Assembly (NCBI GenBank): GCA_900542505.1
Contig: UQNV01000002.1
Coordinates: forward strand, 1 to 64,000
From: an uncultured Alistipes sp.
Lineage (GTDB): Bacteria; Bacteroidota; Bacteroidia; Bacteroidales; Rikenellaceae
DNA length: 64,000 nucleotides
Direction of reading: 5' to 3'
Of the stretch, positions 45,001-53,574 are shown piece by piece. Every line of letters starts with the position of its first letter. The first letter of the stretch is position 1. A program made the position numbers and the translations under genes. The notes beneath the pieces are model-generated. The model had not been told where the DNA came from. It ran no database searches and was given only the letters and a program-made list of their open reading frames with translations.

Positions 45001-45236
45001 ATGTAGGTCATGTCCTCCACACCGTTGATGGCCTCCTCCAGAGGTACGGCCACCGATTTCTGAATCGTTTCGGCGCTGGCGCCCGGGTAGGATGCACGCA
45101 CCATCACCGTCGGAGGCGCGATATCGGGATACTGCTCAACCGGCAGCGATGCAAGACCGATGATACCGGCGATGACAATGACGATGGAGATGACCGACGC
45201 CAGTACGGGTCGTTCTATGAACTGTTTGAGTGTCAT
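42051..45236 (-). CDS. RND multidrug efflux transporter (AcrB/HAE-1 type)
   Basis: 1061 residues with the HAE-1 layout: 12 transmembrane helices and two large periplasmic loops. N-terminus KQFIERPVLASVISIVIVIAGI. The proton-relay Asp pair is in IGTVVDDAIIVVEA. Porter-domain landmarks include YPGASAETIQKSVAVPLEEAINGVEDM. A second family block, GGTSGVFYTQFGITMAVAVG, precedes the second half. Proton-driven export of drugs, bile salts or similar hydrophobic compounds. The second of four operon genes. Confidence 0.95.
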   Translation of the reverse strand: MTLKQFIERPVLASVISIVIVIAGIIGLASLPVEQYPDIAPPTVMVRASYPGASAETIQKSVAVPLEEAINGVEDMTYITSAAAAGSASINIYFKQGTDPDMAAVNVQNKVSTATGQLPSEVTQIGVTTMKRQTSMVKIFSLYSPDDSYDEGFLANYSKINIEPRIVRIPGVGEAFTLGSDYSMRIWLKPDVMAQYRLMPSDITAVLAEQNLEASTGSLGENSKNAFQYTMKYSGRLTLPEEFENIVILAQDDGTILRLKDVADIELGRESYAYVGKMNGHAGVSTMVFQTAGSNATEVVNQINALLDEVEADLPKGVAIAHLHSVNDFLFASINEVIKTLIEAIILVVLVVYVFLQDIRSTLIPTVSILVSLIGTFAFLAIAGFSINLLTLFALVLAIGTVVDDAIIVVEAVQARFDAGYKSSYMATIDAMSGITSAIITSTLVFMAVFIPVAMMGGTSGVFYTQFGITMAVAVGISAINALTLSPALCALLLKPYLDENGEMRDNFAARFRKAFNAIFNAMINKYKRGVMVFIKHKWLMWSTFAIAIAALVLLMNSTKTGLVPDEDQGTIMVNVTTSPGTSLEETNKVLEQVANRIADIPQVENAMETAGFNMIASAAGSSYAMGIVKLKNWDERPNPEDEVHAVIGQIYARTADIKNAQIFAVAPPMISGYGSTSGFSMYLQDRAGGELTDFFAIFQQFIGALNQRPEIERAYSSFNINFPQYMVSIDAAKAKRAGVSPSTILSTISGYYGGQYVSYINRFSKMYYVTLQAPAEDRLDVESLNNIYVRTESGEMAPVGEFVELNKVYSSDVLNRFNLYNAISVQGTAAAGYSSGDAINAIREVADQVLPKGYGYEFDGITREEAQTTSNTLIIFGICLLFIYLILSALYESYLIPFAVILAVPCGLMGSFLLAKIMGLENNIYLQTGIIMLIGLLSKTAILITEYAADRRRAGMSLTQAAVSAAKVRLRPVLMTVLTCVLGMLPLVFSTGAGANGNATLGTGVVGGMIVGTLALLFLVPTLFIVFETIQEKFKPLEFDPDPQWSVRAEVEEVKNEKEE

Positions 45237-45249
45237 GGGTTATTCCTCC

Positions 45250-46446
45250 TTATTCATTTTGGGTTTGAGCGGCGCTCTGCTCGGGCTGGGCAGCCGTCTC
45301 GTTGTTCTGGGCGGCCGTCTCGCTGCCGGTCTGTGCGGCTGCAGCCTGGCCCTTGGGGATGATGGGCGTACCCTCACGCATCAGACCTACACCCTCGGTG
45401 ACGATGACATCACCCGGAGTAAGACCGGCGGTAACGATGTACTCCCGACCGTCCGAAATCTTCTCTACCTCAATCATCGACGACGAAGCCTTGCCGTCCA
45501 CGAGTTTGTAGACATAAATCTTGTCCTGCAGCTCGAAGGTAGCCGTCTGCGGAACGACGATGCAATCCTTGTAGATATTGGGCATGATGATGTTGCCGGT
45601 GCTTCCGCTCAGCAGCAGACCTCCCTCGTTGGGGAATGCCGCACGCAGCTGAACGCTACCCGTCGACGTGTCGACCACGCCGCTGATGGCCTCCACGCGG
45701 CCGTGGATGCCGTAGACCGAACCGTCATCGAGCTTGAGCTGCACGTCGGGCATGTTCTTGAGCGTCTCGGCGATGGAACCGTAGCGACGGGTCAGGTTAA
45801 GCAGCTGCTTCGAGGTCATCGAGAAGTAGACATACATCGTCGAGTTGTCCGACACGGTGGTCAGCGGCTGCGGAATCGAAGCGCTCACCAGGGCGCCGAC
45901 ACGGTAGGGGATGGTACCGGCCACACCGTTCGACGGAGCCTTGACAACCGTATAGGAGAGGTTGTTGGCAGCATTGACAAGAGCAGCGTCGGCCTGGGCG
46001 AGCTGAGCCTTTGCCGTCAGCAGGTTGTTCTCGGCGGTCGAAAGGTCGTACTGCGACACGACCTTGCGGGCGAAGAGCTCCTTCTTGCTGTCATAGGTCA
46101 GCTGTGCGGTGGCAACGGCAGCCTTGGCAGCCTCGACGTTGGCCTCGGCCGTACGCAGGGCAGCCTTGTAGGGCACCTGGTCGATGATGAACAGGGTCTG
46201 TCCCTTCGAGACGGTCTGACCTTCGTTGATGCAGACCTGCGAAATCGTACCCGAAACCTGGGGATAGATGGCAATGTCCTGACGACCCCGAATCGCGGCC
46301 GAGTAGTTGGTCGGAATCGTACGGTCGGTTGTGGAGATGGTCTGCACGGAATACTCCGCGGCTCGTTGTTGAGTCGGTGCCTGTCCGCACGAAACGACTG
46401 CCATACAGCAAGCGACGAGCGCTGCCTGTACAAATGTTTGCTTCAT
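45250..46446 (-). CDS. RND efflux periplasmic adaptor (AcrA type)
   Basis: 398 residues. Lipoprotein signal (ALVACCMAVVSCG) with lipidated Cys. Then a lipoyl half (IYPQVSGTISQVCINEGQTVSKG), an alpha-hairpin of Ala-rich coiled coil, the second lipoyl half (TVVKAPSNGVAGTIPYRVGALV) and a beta-barrel. It ends in an unusual Ala/Gln/Glu-rich tail (from about 365), presumably disordered. First gene of the efflux operon, diverging from an AraC regulator. Confidence 0.93.
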   Translation of the reverse strand: MKQTFVQAALVACCMAVVSCGQAPTQQRAAEYSVQTISTTDRTIPTNYSAAIRGRQDIAIYPQVSGTISQVCINEGQTVSKGQTLFIIDQVPYKAALRTAEANVEAAKAAVATAQLTYDSKKELFARKVVSQYDLSTAENNLLTAKAQLAQADAALVNAANNLSYTVVKAPSNGVAGTIPYRVGALVSASIPQPLTTVSDNSTMYVYFSMTSKQLLNLTRRYGSIAETLKNMPDVQLKLDDGSVYGIHGRVEAISGVVDTSTGSVQLRAAFPNEGGLLLSGSTGNIIMPNIYKDCIVVPQTATFELQDKIYVYKLVDGKASSSMIEVEKISDGREYIVTAGLTPGDVIVTEGVGLMREGTPIIPKGQAAAAQTGSETAAQNNETAAQPEQSAAQTQNE

Positions 46447-46485
46447 AGTTTCTTCTTATTTTATACTAAAAAACTTTTTCAGGTG

Positions 46486-46493
46486 CAAAAGTA
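46486..46493 (-). promoter_or_regulatory. Putative -7 element of the efflux operon
   Basis: The minus strand reads TACTTTTG, 40 bp from the adaptor ATG. The -33 region lacks TTTG, compatible with an activator-dependent promoter. Confidence 0.45.
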
Positions 46494-46581
46494 CCGTATT
46501 TTCTTCCGGTTTATCCCTCTATATTGCGAACAGTATTGGTTCTTTTCGGAACATCCGGATTCGATTCTTTTATTTTATCGT

Positions 46582-46589
46582 TATTTTTG
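46582..46589 (+). promoter_or_regulatory. Putative -7 element of the AraC gene
   Basis: TATTTTTG fits TAnnTTTG and ends 20 bp before the ATG at 46610. It lies in an AT-rich divergent region shared with the efflux operon. Confidence 0.45.
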
Positions 46590-46609
46590 TTCGAAAAAAG
46601 CAAAGAACC

Positions 46610-47452
46610 ATGCCGTTAACAAATCCCATCGTCACCACCGAGTCCGAACAATTCGTGGTCGGTGATTCCGATTTGCGCTATTTCAGCGATTACCCGACCC
46701 GTTGCGAGTGCGGCGCCATCATCCTTTGCCGCAGCGGCAGCGCCGAGGCGACGGTCAATCTGCGAAGAGGGCGGCTCGAGCCCAACGCCATCCTGCTGAT
46801 GCTGCCGGGCAGCATCCTGATGCTCACGGACATATCGTCCGATTTCCGCGTCACCTACTGCGTCTATTCGCGCGACATCTTTGCCGAGGCAAGTTTCCGC
46901 ATGGAGCCGGCCTTCTTCCGGTTTCTGAGCGAGAACCCCATCTGCTATCCGCGAGGCGACGAAGGCGGCGCCAAAATATGGTTCGACATCGCCGCATACA
47001 CCTATCGCGACCGCGAGAATATCTTCCGCAACACCATCATCAAGAACCGCGTGCAGAACATCCTGCTCGAAATCTACGACAAACTGCAGCGCTTCGCCGA
47101 ACGAGACCGCCCCGCACCCGGAACGACAAGCCGGCAGACGGAGCTTTTCCACCGCTTCCTGGCCCTCGTGCACGACCACTGCTCCGAGCAGCGCGACGTG
47201 GCCTACTACGCCGACAAGCTCTGCATCTCGACACGCTACCTTTCAACCATCGTGCAGAACGTCTCGCACTCATCGGCCAAGGAACTGATTGACAAATCGG
47301 TGATTCTCGAAATCAAGATGATGCTCCAGTCGACCGACCTTTCGGTGCAGGAGATTGCCTACCGGCTCCATTTCCCCGACCAGTCCTACCTGGGGCGTTA
47401 TTTCAAGAAGCACACGGGTGTCTCGCCGACCGGATATCGCCGCAAATCGTGA
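46610..47452 (+). CDS. AraC-family transcriptional regulator
   Basis: 280 residues. The N-terminal part looks like a cupin-type sensing domain (LRRGRLEPNAILLMLPGSILML). The C-terminal AraC double helix-turn-helix is clear (YYADKLCISTRYLSTIVQNVS and SVQEIAYRLHFPDQSYLGRYFKKHTGVSPTGYR). It is transcribed away from the RND efflux operon and 63 bp ahead of the dehydrogenase on the same strand, so either could be its target. Divergent placement favours the efflux pump. Confidence 0.92.
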   Translation: MPLTNPIVTTESEQFVVGDSDLRYFSDYPTRCECGAIILCRSGSAEATVNLRRGRLEPNAILLMLPGSILMLTDISSDFRVTYCVYSRDIFAEASFRMEPAFFRFLSENPICYPRGDEGGAKIWFDIAAYTYRDRENIFRNTIIKNRVQNILLEIYDKLQRFAERDRPAPGTTSRQTELFHRFLALVHDHCSEQRDVAYYADKLCISTRYLSTIVQNVSHSSAKELIDKSVILEIKMMLQSTDLSVQEIAYRLHFPDQSYLGRYFKKHTGVSPTGYRRKS

Positions 47453-47515
47453 CCCATGACATACTGCATGGCCCGACGATTGCGTTGATAGGGATATCAC
47501 CAATAAAAAACAGGT

Positions 47516-48523
47516 ATGAAAATCGTATTTTTCGGAACTCAGCCCTATGACCGCGAATCGTTCGACACGCTCAATAGTAACGGTACATACGGCTTCGATA
47601 TTGTCTACCACCACAGCCATTTGACACCCGACAACGCAATTCTGGCACGCGGCGCTGACGGCGTATGCATCTTCGTGAACGACACGGCCGACCGCGAGAC
47701 CATCGGCCGGCTTGCCGCGATGGGGGTGAAGCTCATCGCGCTGCGCTGCGCGGGCTTCAACAACGTCGACCTCATGGCGGCAGCCGAGTGCGGCATCGGC
47801 GTGGTCCGCGTACCGGCCTATTCGCCCCACGCCGTGGCCGAGCACGCCGTAGCGCTGCTGCTGGCACTCGACCGCAAGGTGCACCGCGCCTACTGGCGCA
47901 CGCGCGACGGCAACTTTTCGCTGCACGGGCTCTTGGGCTTCGACCTCTACGGCAAGACGGCCGGCATCGTCGGCACGGGCCGAATCGCACGGGCGCTGAT
48001 TGGCATTCTGAAGGGTTTCGGCATGGAGGTGCTCGCCTACGACATCCACCCCGACGAACACTACGCCCGCGAGGCGGGCATCGCCTACGTCGGGCTCGAC
48101 GAACTCTACCGCCGTGCCGATGTCATTTCGCTCCACTGCCCGCTTACCGAACAGACGCGCTACATGATAAACAGCGACACGATAGCCCTCATGAAACCGG
48201 GCGTCGTGCTGCTCAACACGGGCCGCGGGCAGCTGATTCATACCGAGGCGCTCATCGAGGGTTTGAAGCAGCGGCGCATCGGGGCGGCCGGCCTCGACGT
48301 ATACGAGGAGGAGGCCGGCTACTTCTACGAAGACACCTCGGACCGCATCATGGGCGACGACGTGCTGGCCCGCCTGCTCTCGTTCAACAACGTGCTGGTG
48401 ACCTCGCACCAAGGCTTCTTCACACGCGAAGCGCTTGAAAACATCGCCCGCACGACGCTTGACAACATCCGCGCCTTTGCCGCCGGAGGGCCGCTGATCA
48501 ACGAGGTGCGCTTCGGAGCATAA
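47516..48523 (+). CDS. ldhA: D-lactate-type 2-hydroxyacid dehydrogenase
   Basis: 335 residues, D-isomer-specific 2-hydroxyacid dehydrogenase family, closest in pattern to fermentative D-lactate dehydrogenase LdhA. KIVFFGTQPYDRESF at the start, NAD-binding GKTAGIVGTGRIARALIGILKGFGM, catalytic Arg in LLNTGRGQLIHT, Glu in GAAGLDVYEEEAGYF, and the catalytic His in TSHQGFFT. It would regenerate NAD+ by reducing pyruvate. 63 bp after the AraC gene. The symbol is by pattern; related enzymes act on other 2-oxoacids. Confidence 0.86.
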   Translation: MKIVFFGTQPYDRESFDTLNSNGTYGFDIVYHHSHLTPDNAILARGADGVCIFVNDTADRETIGRLAAMGVKLIALRCAGFNNVDLMAAAECGIGVVRVPAYSPHAVAEHAVALLLALDRKVHRAYWRTRDGNFSLHGLLGFDLYGKTAGIVGTGRIARALIGILKGFGMEVLAYDIHPDEHYAREAGIAYVGLDELYRRADVISLHCPLTEQTRYMINSDTIALMKPGVVLLNTGRGQLIHTEALIEGLKQRRIGAAGLDVYEEEAGYFYEDTSDRIMGDDVLARLLSFNNVLVTSHQGFFTREALENIARTTLDNIRAFAAGGPLINEVRFGA

Positions 48524-48740
48524 CATCCGCCGCCACATCCGGGCGCAGGGATGCTCCGGCCGGCTATCCGACACATCCGGACCTACGGGCAAGGGGAGGC
48601 CCGACCAACACTATCCGGCCCCTCCGCAGCCTAAAACGAACGGCCGGGCGGCACCAAGCCGTCCGGCTGTTTCCGTATCGAACCGTAATCCGGGTATGCG
48701 GAACACGGAAAAGGGTAGCCGCACGCCCGGGGAAAAGCAC

Positions 48741-48748
48741 TACCTTTG
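48741..48748 (+). promoter_or_regulatory. Putative -7 element of the flavodoxin-like gene
   Basis: TACCTTTG, 35 bp upstream of the ATG at 48783. No well-placed TTTG upstream. Confidence 0.5.
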
Positions 48749-48782
48749 TGACACAGAAACACGAAAACAACAGATTGTCACC

Positions 48783-49319
48783 ATGAAAAAGGTTCTGATT
48801 CTCTCGTCAAGCCCCCGCCGGGGCGGCAACTCCGACACGCTGTGCGACCGCTTCATGGCGGGCGCCGTCGAGGCCGGTCACTCGGTGGAAAAGATTTTCC
48901 TCGCCGACCGCAATATCAACCCCTGTACGGGGTGCAGCGTCTGCAGCATGTACGGAAAGCCCTGTCCGCAGCAGGATGATGCGGCCGAGCTCGTTGCGAA
49001 GATGATTGAGGCGGATGTCATCGTACTGGGAACGCCGGTCTACTTCTACACGATGTGCGGCCAGATGAAGACCTTCATCGACCGATGCTGCGTCCGCTAC
49101 CTCGAAATCCGCAACAAGGAGTTCTACATCATCCTTGCGGCAGCCGAGGACGACGTGAAGCTGATGGAACGGACCGTCGACACGTTCCAGGGATTTTTCG
49201 ACTGCCTCGAAGGCGCAACACTCAAGGGTGTCGTCTATGGCGCCGGCGCCTGGAAGCGGGGCGAAATCGAAGGCAAGCCGGCGATGACGGAGGCCTGGGA
49301 GATGGGGCGGGGCTGCTGA
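48783..49319 (+). CDS. NADPH-dependent FMN reductase-like flavoprotein
   Basis: 178 residues, flavodoxin-like fold. FMN-phosphate loop LSSSPRRGGNSDTL at 7-20, GTPVYFYTMCGQMKTFIDR around residues 79-97. A CTGCSVC motif (with a further PCPQQDD) suggests an iron-sulfur or disulfide site as in the iron-sulfur flavoprotein group. The ATG at 48783 follows a TACCTTTG box; the frame open to 48696 would start upstream of it. Electron-transfer partner unknown. Confidence 0.87.
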   Translation: MKKVLILSSSPRRGGNSDTLCDRFMAGAVEAGHSVEKIFLADRNINPCTGCSVCSMYGKPCPQQDDAAELVAKMIEADVIVLGTPVYFYTMCGQMKTFIDRCCVRYLEIRNKEFYIILAAAEDDVKLMERTVDTFQGFFDCLEGATLKGVVYGAGAWKRGEIEGKPAMTEAWEMGRGC

Positions 49320-49513
49320 GCGCAGCATCGCTTCCGCGCCCAACGGACGCACCTGCATCGAAACGCCGCACGGATTCAATACTCTGTGCGGCATTTCCGT
49401 CTCTTGAGACAGGGCAGTTCCTACGCCCATGGCCGCGACCGGCAACTACCGCGCCGATGAAACGGACAGGAGACGGTCCGATTCGCCCGACAAAAGGCGT
49501 CTATCACAGACAT

Positions 49514-49545
49514 AAAAAATCTGCACCTGAACAGGTGCAGATTTT
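49514..49545. terminator. Terminator after tRNA-Gly
   Basis: CTGCACC (49521-49527) with GGTGCAG (49534-49540), extended by A/T pairs on both sides and flanked by an A run (49514-49519) and a T run (49542-49545). On the minus strand it ends the tRNA transcript. It could also serve the plus strand. Confidence 0.8.
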
Positions 49546-49569
49546 CAGAAAGAAAAACTAAAATCTCGA

Positions 49570-49641
49570 GCGGAAAGCGGGATTCGAACCCGTGACCCTC
49601 AGCTTGGGAAGCTGATGCTCTACCGACTGAGCTATTTCCGC
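49570..49641 (-). tRNA. tRNA-Gly (anticodon CCC)
   Basis: The minus strand folds as a 72-nt cloverleaf. Acceptor GCGGAAA/TTTCCGC, D arm GCTC...GAGC, anticodon stem TCAGC/GCTGA with loop TTCCCAA (anticodon CCC at 49608-49606), and T loop TTCGAAT. The 3' CCA is not encoded, as usual in Bacteroidetes. CCC reads the GGG glycine codon. It has its own promoter upstream and a terminator 25 bp downstream, so it is a single-tRNA unit. Confidence 0.96.
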
Positions 49642-49644
49642 ATT

Positions 49645-49682
49645 CGGAGTACAAAGATACTCCGATTTTCCGAAATTTCAAG
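49645..49682 (-). promoter_or_regulatory. Promoter of tRNA-Gly with inverted repeat over the -7 box
   Basis: On the minus strand CTTG (49682-49679), 19 bases, TATCTTTG (49659-49652). A 7-bp inverted repeat, CGGAGTA (49645-49651) and TACTCCG (49658-49664), brackets the -7 box symmetrically. Confidence 0.7.
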
Positions 49683-49702
49683 CGTTCCGCGATGGATTTT
49701 TG

Positions 49703-51610
49703 TCATCCCAGAACTTTTTGCAGCGAAGCGAGGTTACGCTCGTTCTGCAATTTGCGGCCTTCGGCCGTATAGAGGTAGTCGATTCGGTCGCGGAAGTGTT
49801 CTTCGACCTTGCCGCGCACAATCTTCATCGTACTGTTGACCAAACCGTTGCGCTCCGTAAAGGGCTCGTCGACAATGGCCAGGCCGGCCGGAAGCCACCG
49901 CTCGGGGAATTCGCCGGCAAAAATCCCGCCAGCACGGTAGCGGTCGATTTCGCCGCCCAGAATCGCAGCCGCAACGGAAGCACGTTCTGCCGGAGCCGTA
50001 CCGCGCGCATCGAGTTCGCGGAGCAGCGCCTCGCGGTTGGGCACGACGATGGCGCCCGTAAAGGGGCTCTGGTTGTTGTAAATCAGAATCTGGTCGATGA
50101 AGGGCGACTTGTCGACGATGGACTCCTCCATCCCTTCGGGGCTGTACTTCTCGCCGTCGGAGGCGATGAGCAGGCTCTTGAAGCGGCCCAGCACGTAGAG
50201 GAATTCATCCTCCGAGACATATCCCATGTCGCCCGTGTGGAGCCATCCGTCGCGCACGGTCTCGGCCGTCGCCTCGGGATTCTTCCAGTAGCCGGCCATG
50301 ACGTTCTCGCCGCGGATGACGATTTCGCCCTTCTTGCCGCGCGGAAGTTCGCATCCCTGCTCGTCGACGATTTTCAGGTCGAGCGGAATGAGAATCTTGC
50401 CCGACGAGCCAAAGCGGTGCCAGTGATACTTGGGCGAGTTGGTTGAGATGACGGGCGTCGCCTCCGAAAGGCCGTATCCCTGGAACATCGGGATGCCGAT
50501 GGCGTAGAAGAAACGCTGCAACTCGGCATCGAGCAGCGCACCGCCGCCGACAAAGAACTTCAGGCTGCCGCCGAAGGCCTCGCGGACCTTGCGGAAGAGC
50601 ACCAGGTCGAAGAGCTTGACCGCGGGCCAGAGCACGAAACGCCACCCCTTGCCGCGGCTGTAGCCGTCCTGATTGTAGCAGTAGGCCGTCCGAAGCGCCA
50701 GCTCGAAGAGCCGCTCCGTGGCGGGACCCTTGGCGCGGATGGAACTCTCGATGTTCTTGCGGAAATTCTTGGCCAGCGCCGGCACCGAAAGCAGGAAGTG
50801 GGGGCGTACTTCGCGGATGTTGAGCGGGATATTCTTGAGCGTCTCCATCGGCGTGGCACCCACCTGCACCGTAGCGACCGTCGCTCCGCAGGCAATCATG
50901 ATGTAGAATCCCACGACATGGGCGAAACAGTGGTCCAGCGGCAGGATGATGAGCGTACGGTACGACGACGGGATGTCGATGCGCGAGAGCGACTGCTCGA
51001 CGTTGGCCGTATAGTTGCGGTGCGTCAGCACGACACCCTTGGGGTCGGCCGTAGTGCCCGACGTATAGGTGATGGTCGCGTAGTCGTCGTTGCGGATGGC
51101 GCGGCCTATGGCGAGGAACTCGTCGCGGTGGTCGTTCAGATAGGCGCGGCCGAGGCGCTTGAGCGTTCCCAACGCCATCTCGCCCGCCTCGAGCGGAATA
51201 TGGCCGAAGACGATGATGTGCTGCAGTTCGGGCAGCTGGCCGACGATGCGGCGGATTTTCGGCAGCTGGTACTTCGAGACGAAGATGGCCTTTACCTCGG
51301 CATGGCGGAGGCGGAACAACAGGTCGTTCGACTCCTCGAGCTTGACCGACAGCGGCACGCTCACGCCGCCGGCATAGAAGAGGCCCAGTTCCGAGATAAT
51401 CCAGGCGTTGCACCCTTCCGAGAGGATGGCGACCTTCTCCTTGGGCCGGATACCGATGGCGGCCAGGCCGGCACCCACCTCGAGCGCCTGCTCGCGGGTT
51501 TCGGCATAGGTCGTCGGTTCGAACTTGTGGTGACGCTTCTCGAGCAGGAAGGTCTTCTGTCCATACCGGGCGACCGACGACTCGAAGAGGTCAATGATGG
51601 TTTTCTTCAT
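49703..51610 (-). CDS. Long-chain acyl-CoA synthetase (AMP-forming)
   Basis: 635 residues of the ANL superfamily. P-loop YTSGTTADPKGVVLTH, motif GYGLSEATPV, the hinge region with GWLHTGDMGYVSEDEFLYVLGR, and NSTMKIVRGKV containing the catalytic lysine near the C-terminus. It activates long-chain fatty acids, probably exogenous ones for membrane lipids. No signal peptide; peripheral membrane. It starts 3 bp after the lepA stop and is likely co-transcribed, an operon link without obvious function. Confidence 0.91.
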   Translation of the reverse strand: MKKTIIDLFESSVARYGQKTFLLEKRHHKFEPTTYAETREQALEVGAGLAAIGIRPKEKVAILSEGCNAWIISELGLFYAGGVSVPLSVKLEESNDLLFRLRHAEVKAIFVSKYQLPKIRRIVGQLPELQHIIVFGHIPLEAGEMALGTLKRLGRAYLNDHRDEFLAIGRAIRNDDYATITYTSGTTADPKGVVLTHRNYTANVEQSLSRIDIPSSYRTLIILPLDHCFAHVVGFYIMIACGATVATVQVGATPMETLKNIPLNIREVRPHFLLSVPALAKNFRKNIESSIRAKGPATERLFELALRTAYCYNQDGYSRGKGWRFVLWPAVKLFDLVLFRKVREAFGGSLKFFVGGGALLDAELQRFFYAIGIPMFQGYGLSEATPVISTNSPKYHWHRFGSSGKILIPLDLKIVDEQGCELPRGKKGEIVIRGENVMAGYWKNPEATAETVRDGWLHTGDMGYVSEDEFLYVLGRFKSLLIASDGEKYSPEGMEESIVDKSPFIDQILIYNNQSPFTGAIVVPNREALLRELDARGTAPAERASVAAAILGGEIDRYRAGGIFAGEFPERWLPAGLAIVDEPFTERNGLVNSTMKIVRGKVEEHFRDRIDYLYTAEGRKLQNERNLASLQKVLG

Positions 51611-51613
51611 GGG

Positions 51614-53404
51614 TTAATCCATTTTGAGGACGGCGAGGAAGGCCGACTGGGGAACCTCGACGTTGCCGATTTGACGCATGCGTTTCTTGCCTCGCTTCTG
51701 CTTCTCCAGCAGCTTGCGCTTACGCGTGATATCGCCGCCGTAGCACTTGGCCGTCACATCCTTGCGCACGGCCTTCACCGTCTCGCGGGCGATGATTTTG
51801 GCGCCGATGGCCGCCTGGATGGCGATGTCGAACTGCTGACGCGGGATGAGCTCCTTGAGCTTCTCGCACATCTTGCGGCCGAAGTCATAGGCATGGTCGG
51901 CATAGATGAGCGACGAGAGGGCATCGACCGGCTCGCCGTTGAGCAGGATGTCCAGCTTGGCGAGTTTCGACAGCTGGTAGCCCGTACGGTGGTAGTCGAA
52001 CGAGGCGTAACCCTTCGAGATGCTCTTGAGCTTGTCGTAGAAATCGAAGACAATCTCCGAAAGCGGCATGTCGAAATTGATTTCCACACGGTCCTGCGTA
52101 ATGAAGGTCTGGTTCTTCATCACGCCGCGCTTGTCGATGCAGAGCTTGATGACGTTGCCCAGGAAGTCCGCCTTGGTGATAATCTGGGCCAAGATATAGG
52201 GCTCCTCGATTTTGGCTATTTTCGTGATTTCGGGCAGTCCCGAGGGGTTGTGCACCTCGAGCGTATCGCCCTGCGTGGTGGTAATGCGGTAGGAGACGTT
52301 CGGCACGGTGGTGATGACATCCATGTCGAATTCGCGGTAGAGCCGCTCCTGGATAATCTCCATGTGGAGCAGCCCGAGGAATCCGCAGCGGAATCCGAAG
52401 CCGAGCGCCAGCGAGCTCTCGGGCTCGAACGTGAGCGAAGCGTCGTTGAGCTGCAGCTTCTCGAGCGAGGCGCGCAGGTCCTCGTACTGGTCGGCCTCGA
52501 CGGGATAGACACCGGCGAAGACCATCGGCTTGACATCCTCGAATCCGGCGATGGCCTCGCGGGCGGGATTGTTCACCGAGGTAATCGTATCGCCGACCTT
52601 CACATCGGCCGAAGTCTTGATGCCCGAGCAGATGTAACCCACATCGCCGGCGCGGACCTCGTTGCGGGGCTGCATCTTGAGTTTCAGCACGCCCACCTCG
52701 TCGGCATCGTATTCGCTGCCCGTATTGAAGAACTTGACGTGGTCGCCCTTGCGCAGCGTACCGTTGAAGATGCGGTAGTAGGCGATGATGCCGCGGAAGG
52801 GGTTGAACACCGAGTCGAAAATCAGCGCCTGCAGCGGGGCGTTCTCGTCGCCCTTCGGCGCAGGTATGCGGTGGACGATGGCCTCGAGCACCTCCTCGAT
52901 TCCCACGCCCGTCTTGCCCGACGCCAGGAGAATATCCTCATCCTTGCATCCCAGCAGGTCGATGACCTGGTCCTTCACCTCGTCAATCATGGCCGAATCC
53001 ATGTCGATTTTGTTCAGCACGGGGATGATTTCGAGGTCGTGGCCCACGGCCAGGTAGAGGTTCGAAATGGTCTGCGCCTGAATGCCCTGCGTGGCATCGA
53101 CAACCAGCAGCGCACCTTCGCACGAGGCAATCGCGCGCGAAACCTCGTAGGAGAAGTCGACGTGTCCCGGCGTATCGATGAGGTTGAGCGTATAGAGTTC
53201 TCCGTCGGAGGCACGGTACTCCATCTGGATGGCGTGGCTCTTGATGGTGATGCCCTTCTCGCGCTCGAGCTCCATGTCGTCGAGCACCTGAGCCTGCATC
53301 TCGCGCTGGTTGAGCGTGTTGGTCTTTTCGAGCAGGCGGTCGGCAAGCGTACTCTTGCCGTGGTCGATGTGGGCTATGATGCAGAAATTGCGGATGTTTT
53401 TCAT
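51614..53404 (-). CDS. lepA: Elongation factor 4 (LepA)
   Basis: 596 residues, the usual LepA size. Translational GTPase with G1 [10 protein letters not shown]3 DTPGHVDFS and G4 NKID; EF-G-like domains II, III and V; and the LepA-specific C-terminal domain (ending [17 protein letters not shown]). It back-translocates or remodels stalled ribosomes and aids 30S assembly. The ATG at 53404 ([12 protein letters not shown]) is chosen because the earlier in-frame codon at 53428 lies inside a TATATTTG promoter box. Confidence 0.97.
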   Translation of the reverse strand: MKNIRNFCIIAHIDHGKSTLADRLLEKTNTLNQREMQAQVLDDMELEREKGITIKSHAIQMEYRASDGELYTLNLIDTPGHVDFSYEVSRAIASCEGALLVVDATQGIQAQTISNLYLAVGHDLEIIPVLNKIDMDSAMIDEVKDQVIDLLGCKDEDILLASGKTGVGIEEVLEAIVHRIPAPKGDENAPLQALIFDSVFNPFRGIIAYYRIFNGTLRKGDHVKFFNTGSEYDADEVGVLKLKMQPRNEVRAGDVGYICSGIKTSADVKVGDTITSVNNPAREAIAGFEDVKPMVFAGVYPVEADQYEDLRASLEKLQLNDASLTFEPESSLALGFGFRCGFLGLLHMEIIQERLYREFDMDVITTVPNVSYRITTTQGDTLEVHNPSGLPEITKIAKIEEPYILAQIITKADFLGNVIKLCIDKRGVMKNQTFITQDRVEINFDMPLSEIVFDFYDKLKSISKGYASFDYHRTGYQLSKLAKLDILLNGEPVDALSSLIYADHAYDFGRKMCEKLKELIPRQQFDIAIQAAIGAKIIARETVKAVRKDVTAKCYGGDITRKRKLLEKQKRGKKRMRQIGNVEVPQSAFLAVLKMD

Positions 53405-53425
53405 GTCGTGGCGGAAAAATTCATG

Positions 53426-53433
53426 CAAATATA
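53426..53433 (-). promoter_or_regulatory. Putative -7 element of the lepA operon
   Basis: The minus strand reads TATATTTG, 22 bp upstream of the lepA ATG. No TTTG at the standard -33 spacing. Confidence 0.55.
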
Positions 53434-53523
53434 CGAATTTTTCGCAAACCGAAGGGCCTCATCGGGCACCGCAGCACGATTTTCGGCCGGGAATCCGCCC
53501 GCCGCACGCCCCTCAAAACAGGA

Positions 53524-53552
53524 TGCGGGAGAAGGGGTGCCCCTCTCCCGCA
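53524..53552 (-). terminator. Probable terminator after the MFS gene
   Basis: TGCGGGAG (53524-53531) pairs with CTCCCGCA (53545-53552), with an inner GGGG/CCCC. The minus-strand tail has only a short T run (TTTT within TGTTTTGAG), so efficiency is uncertain. Confidence 0.5.
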
Positions 53553-53574
53553 CAGCATTGCGCCGAGGCCTGCA

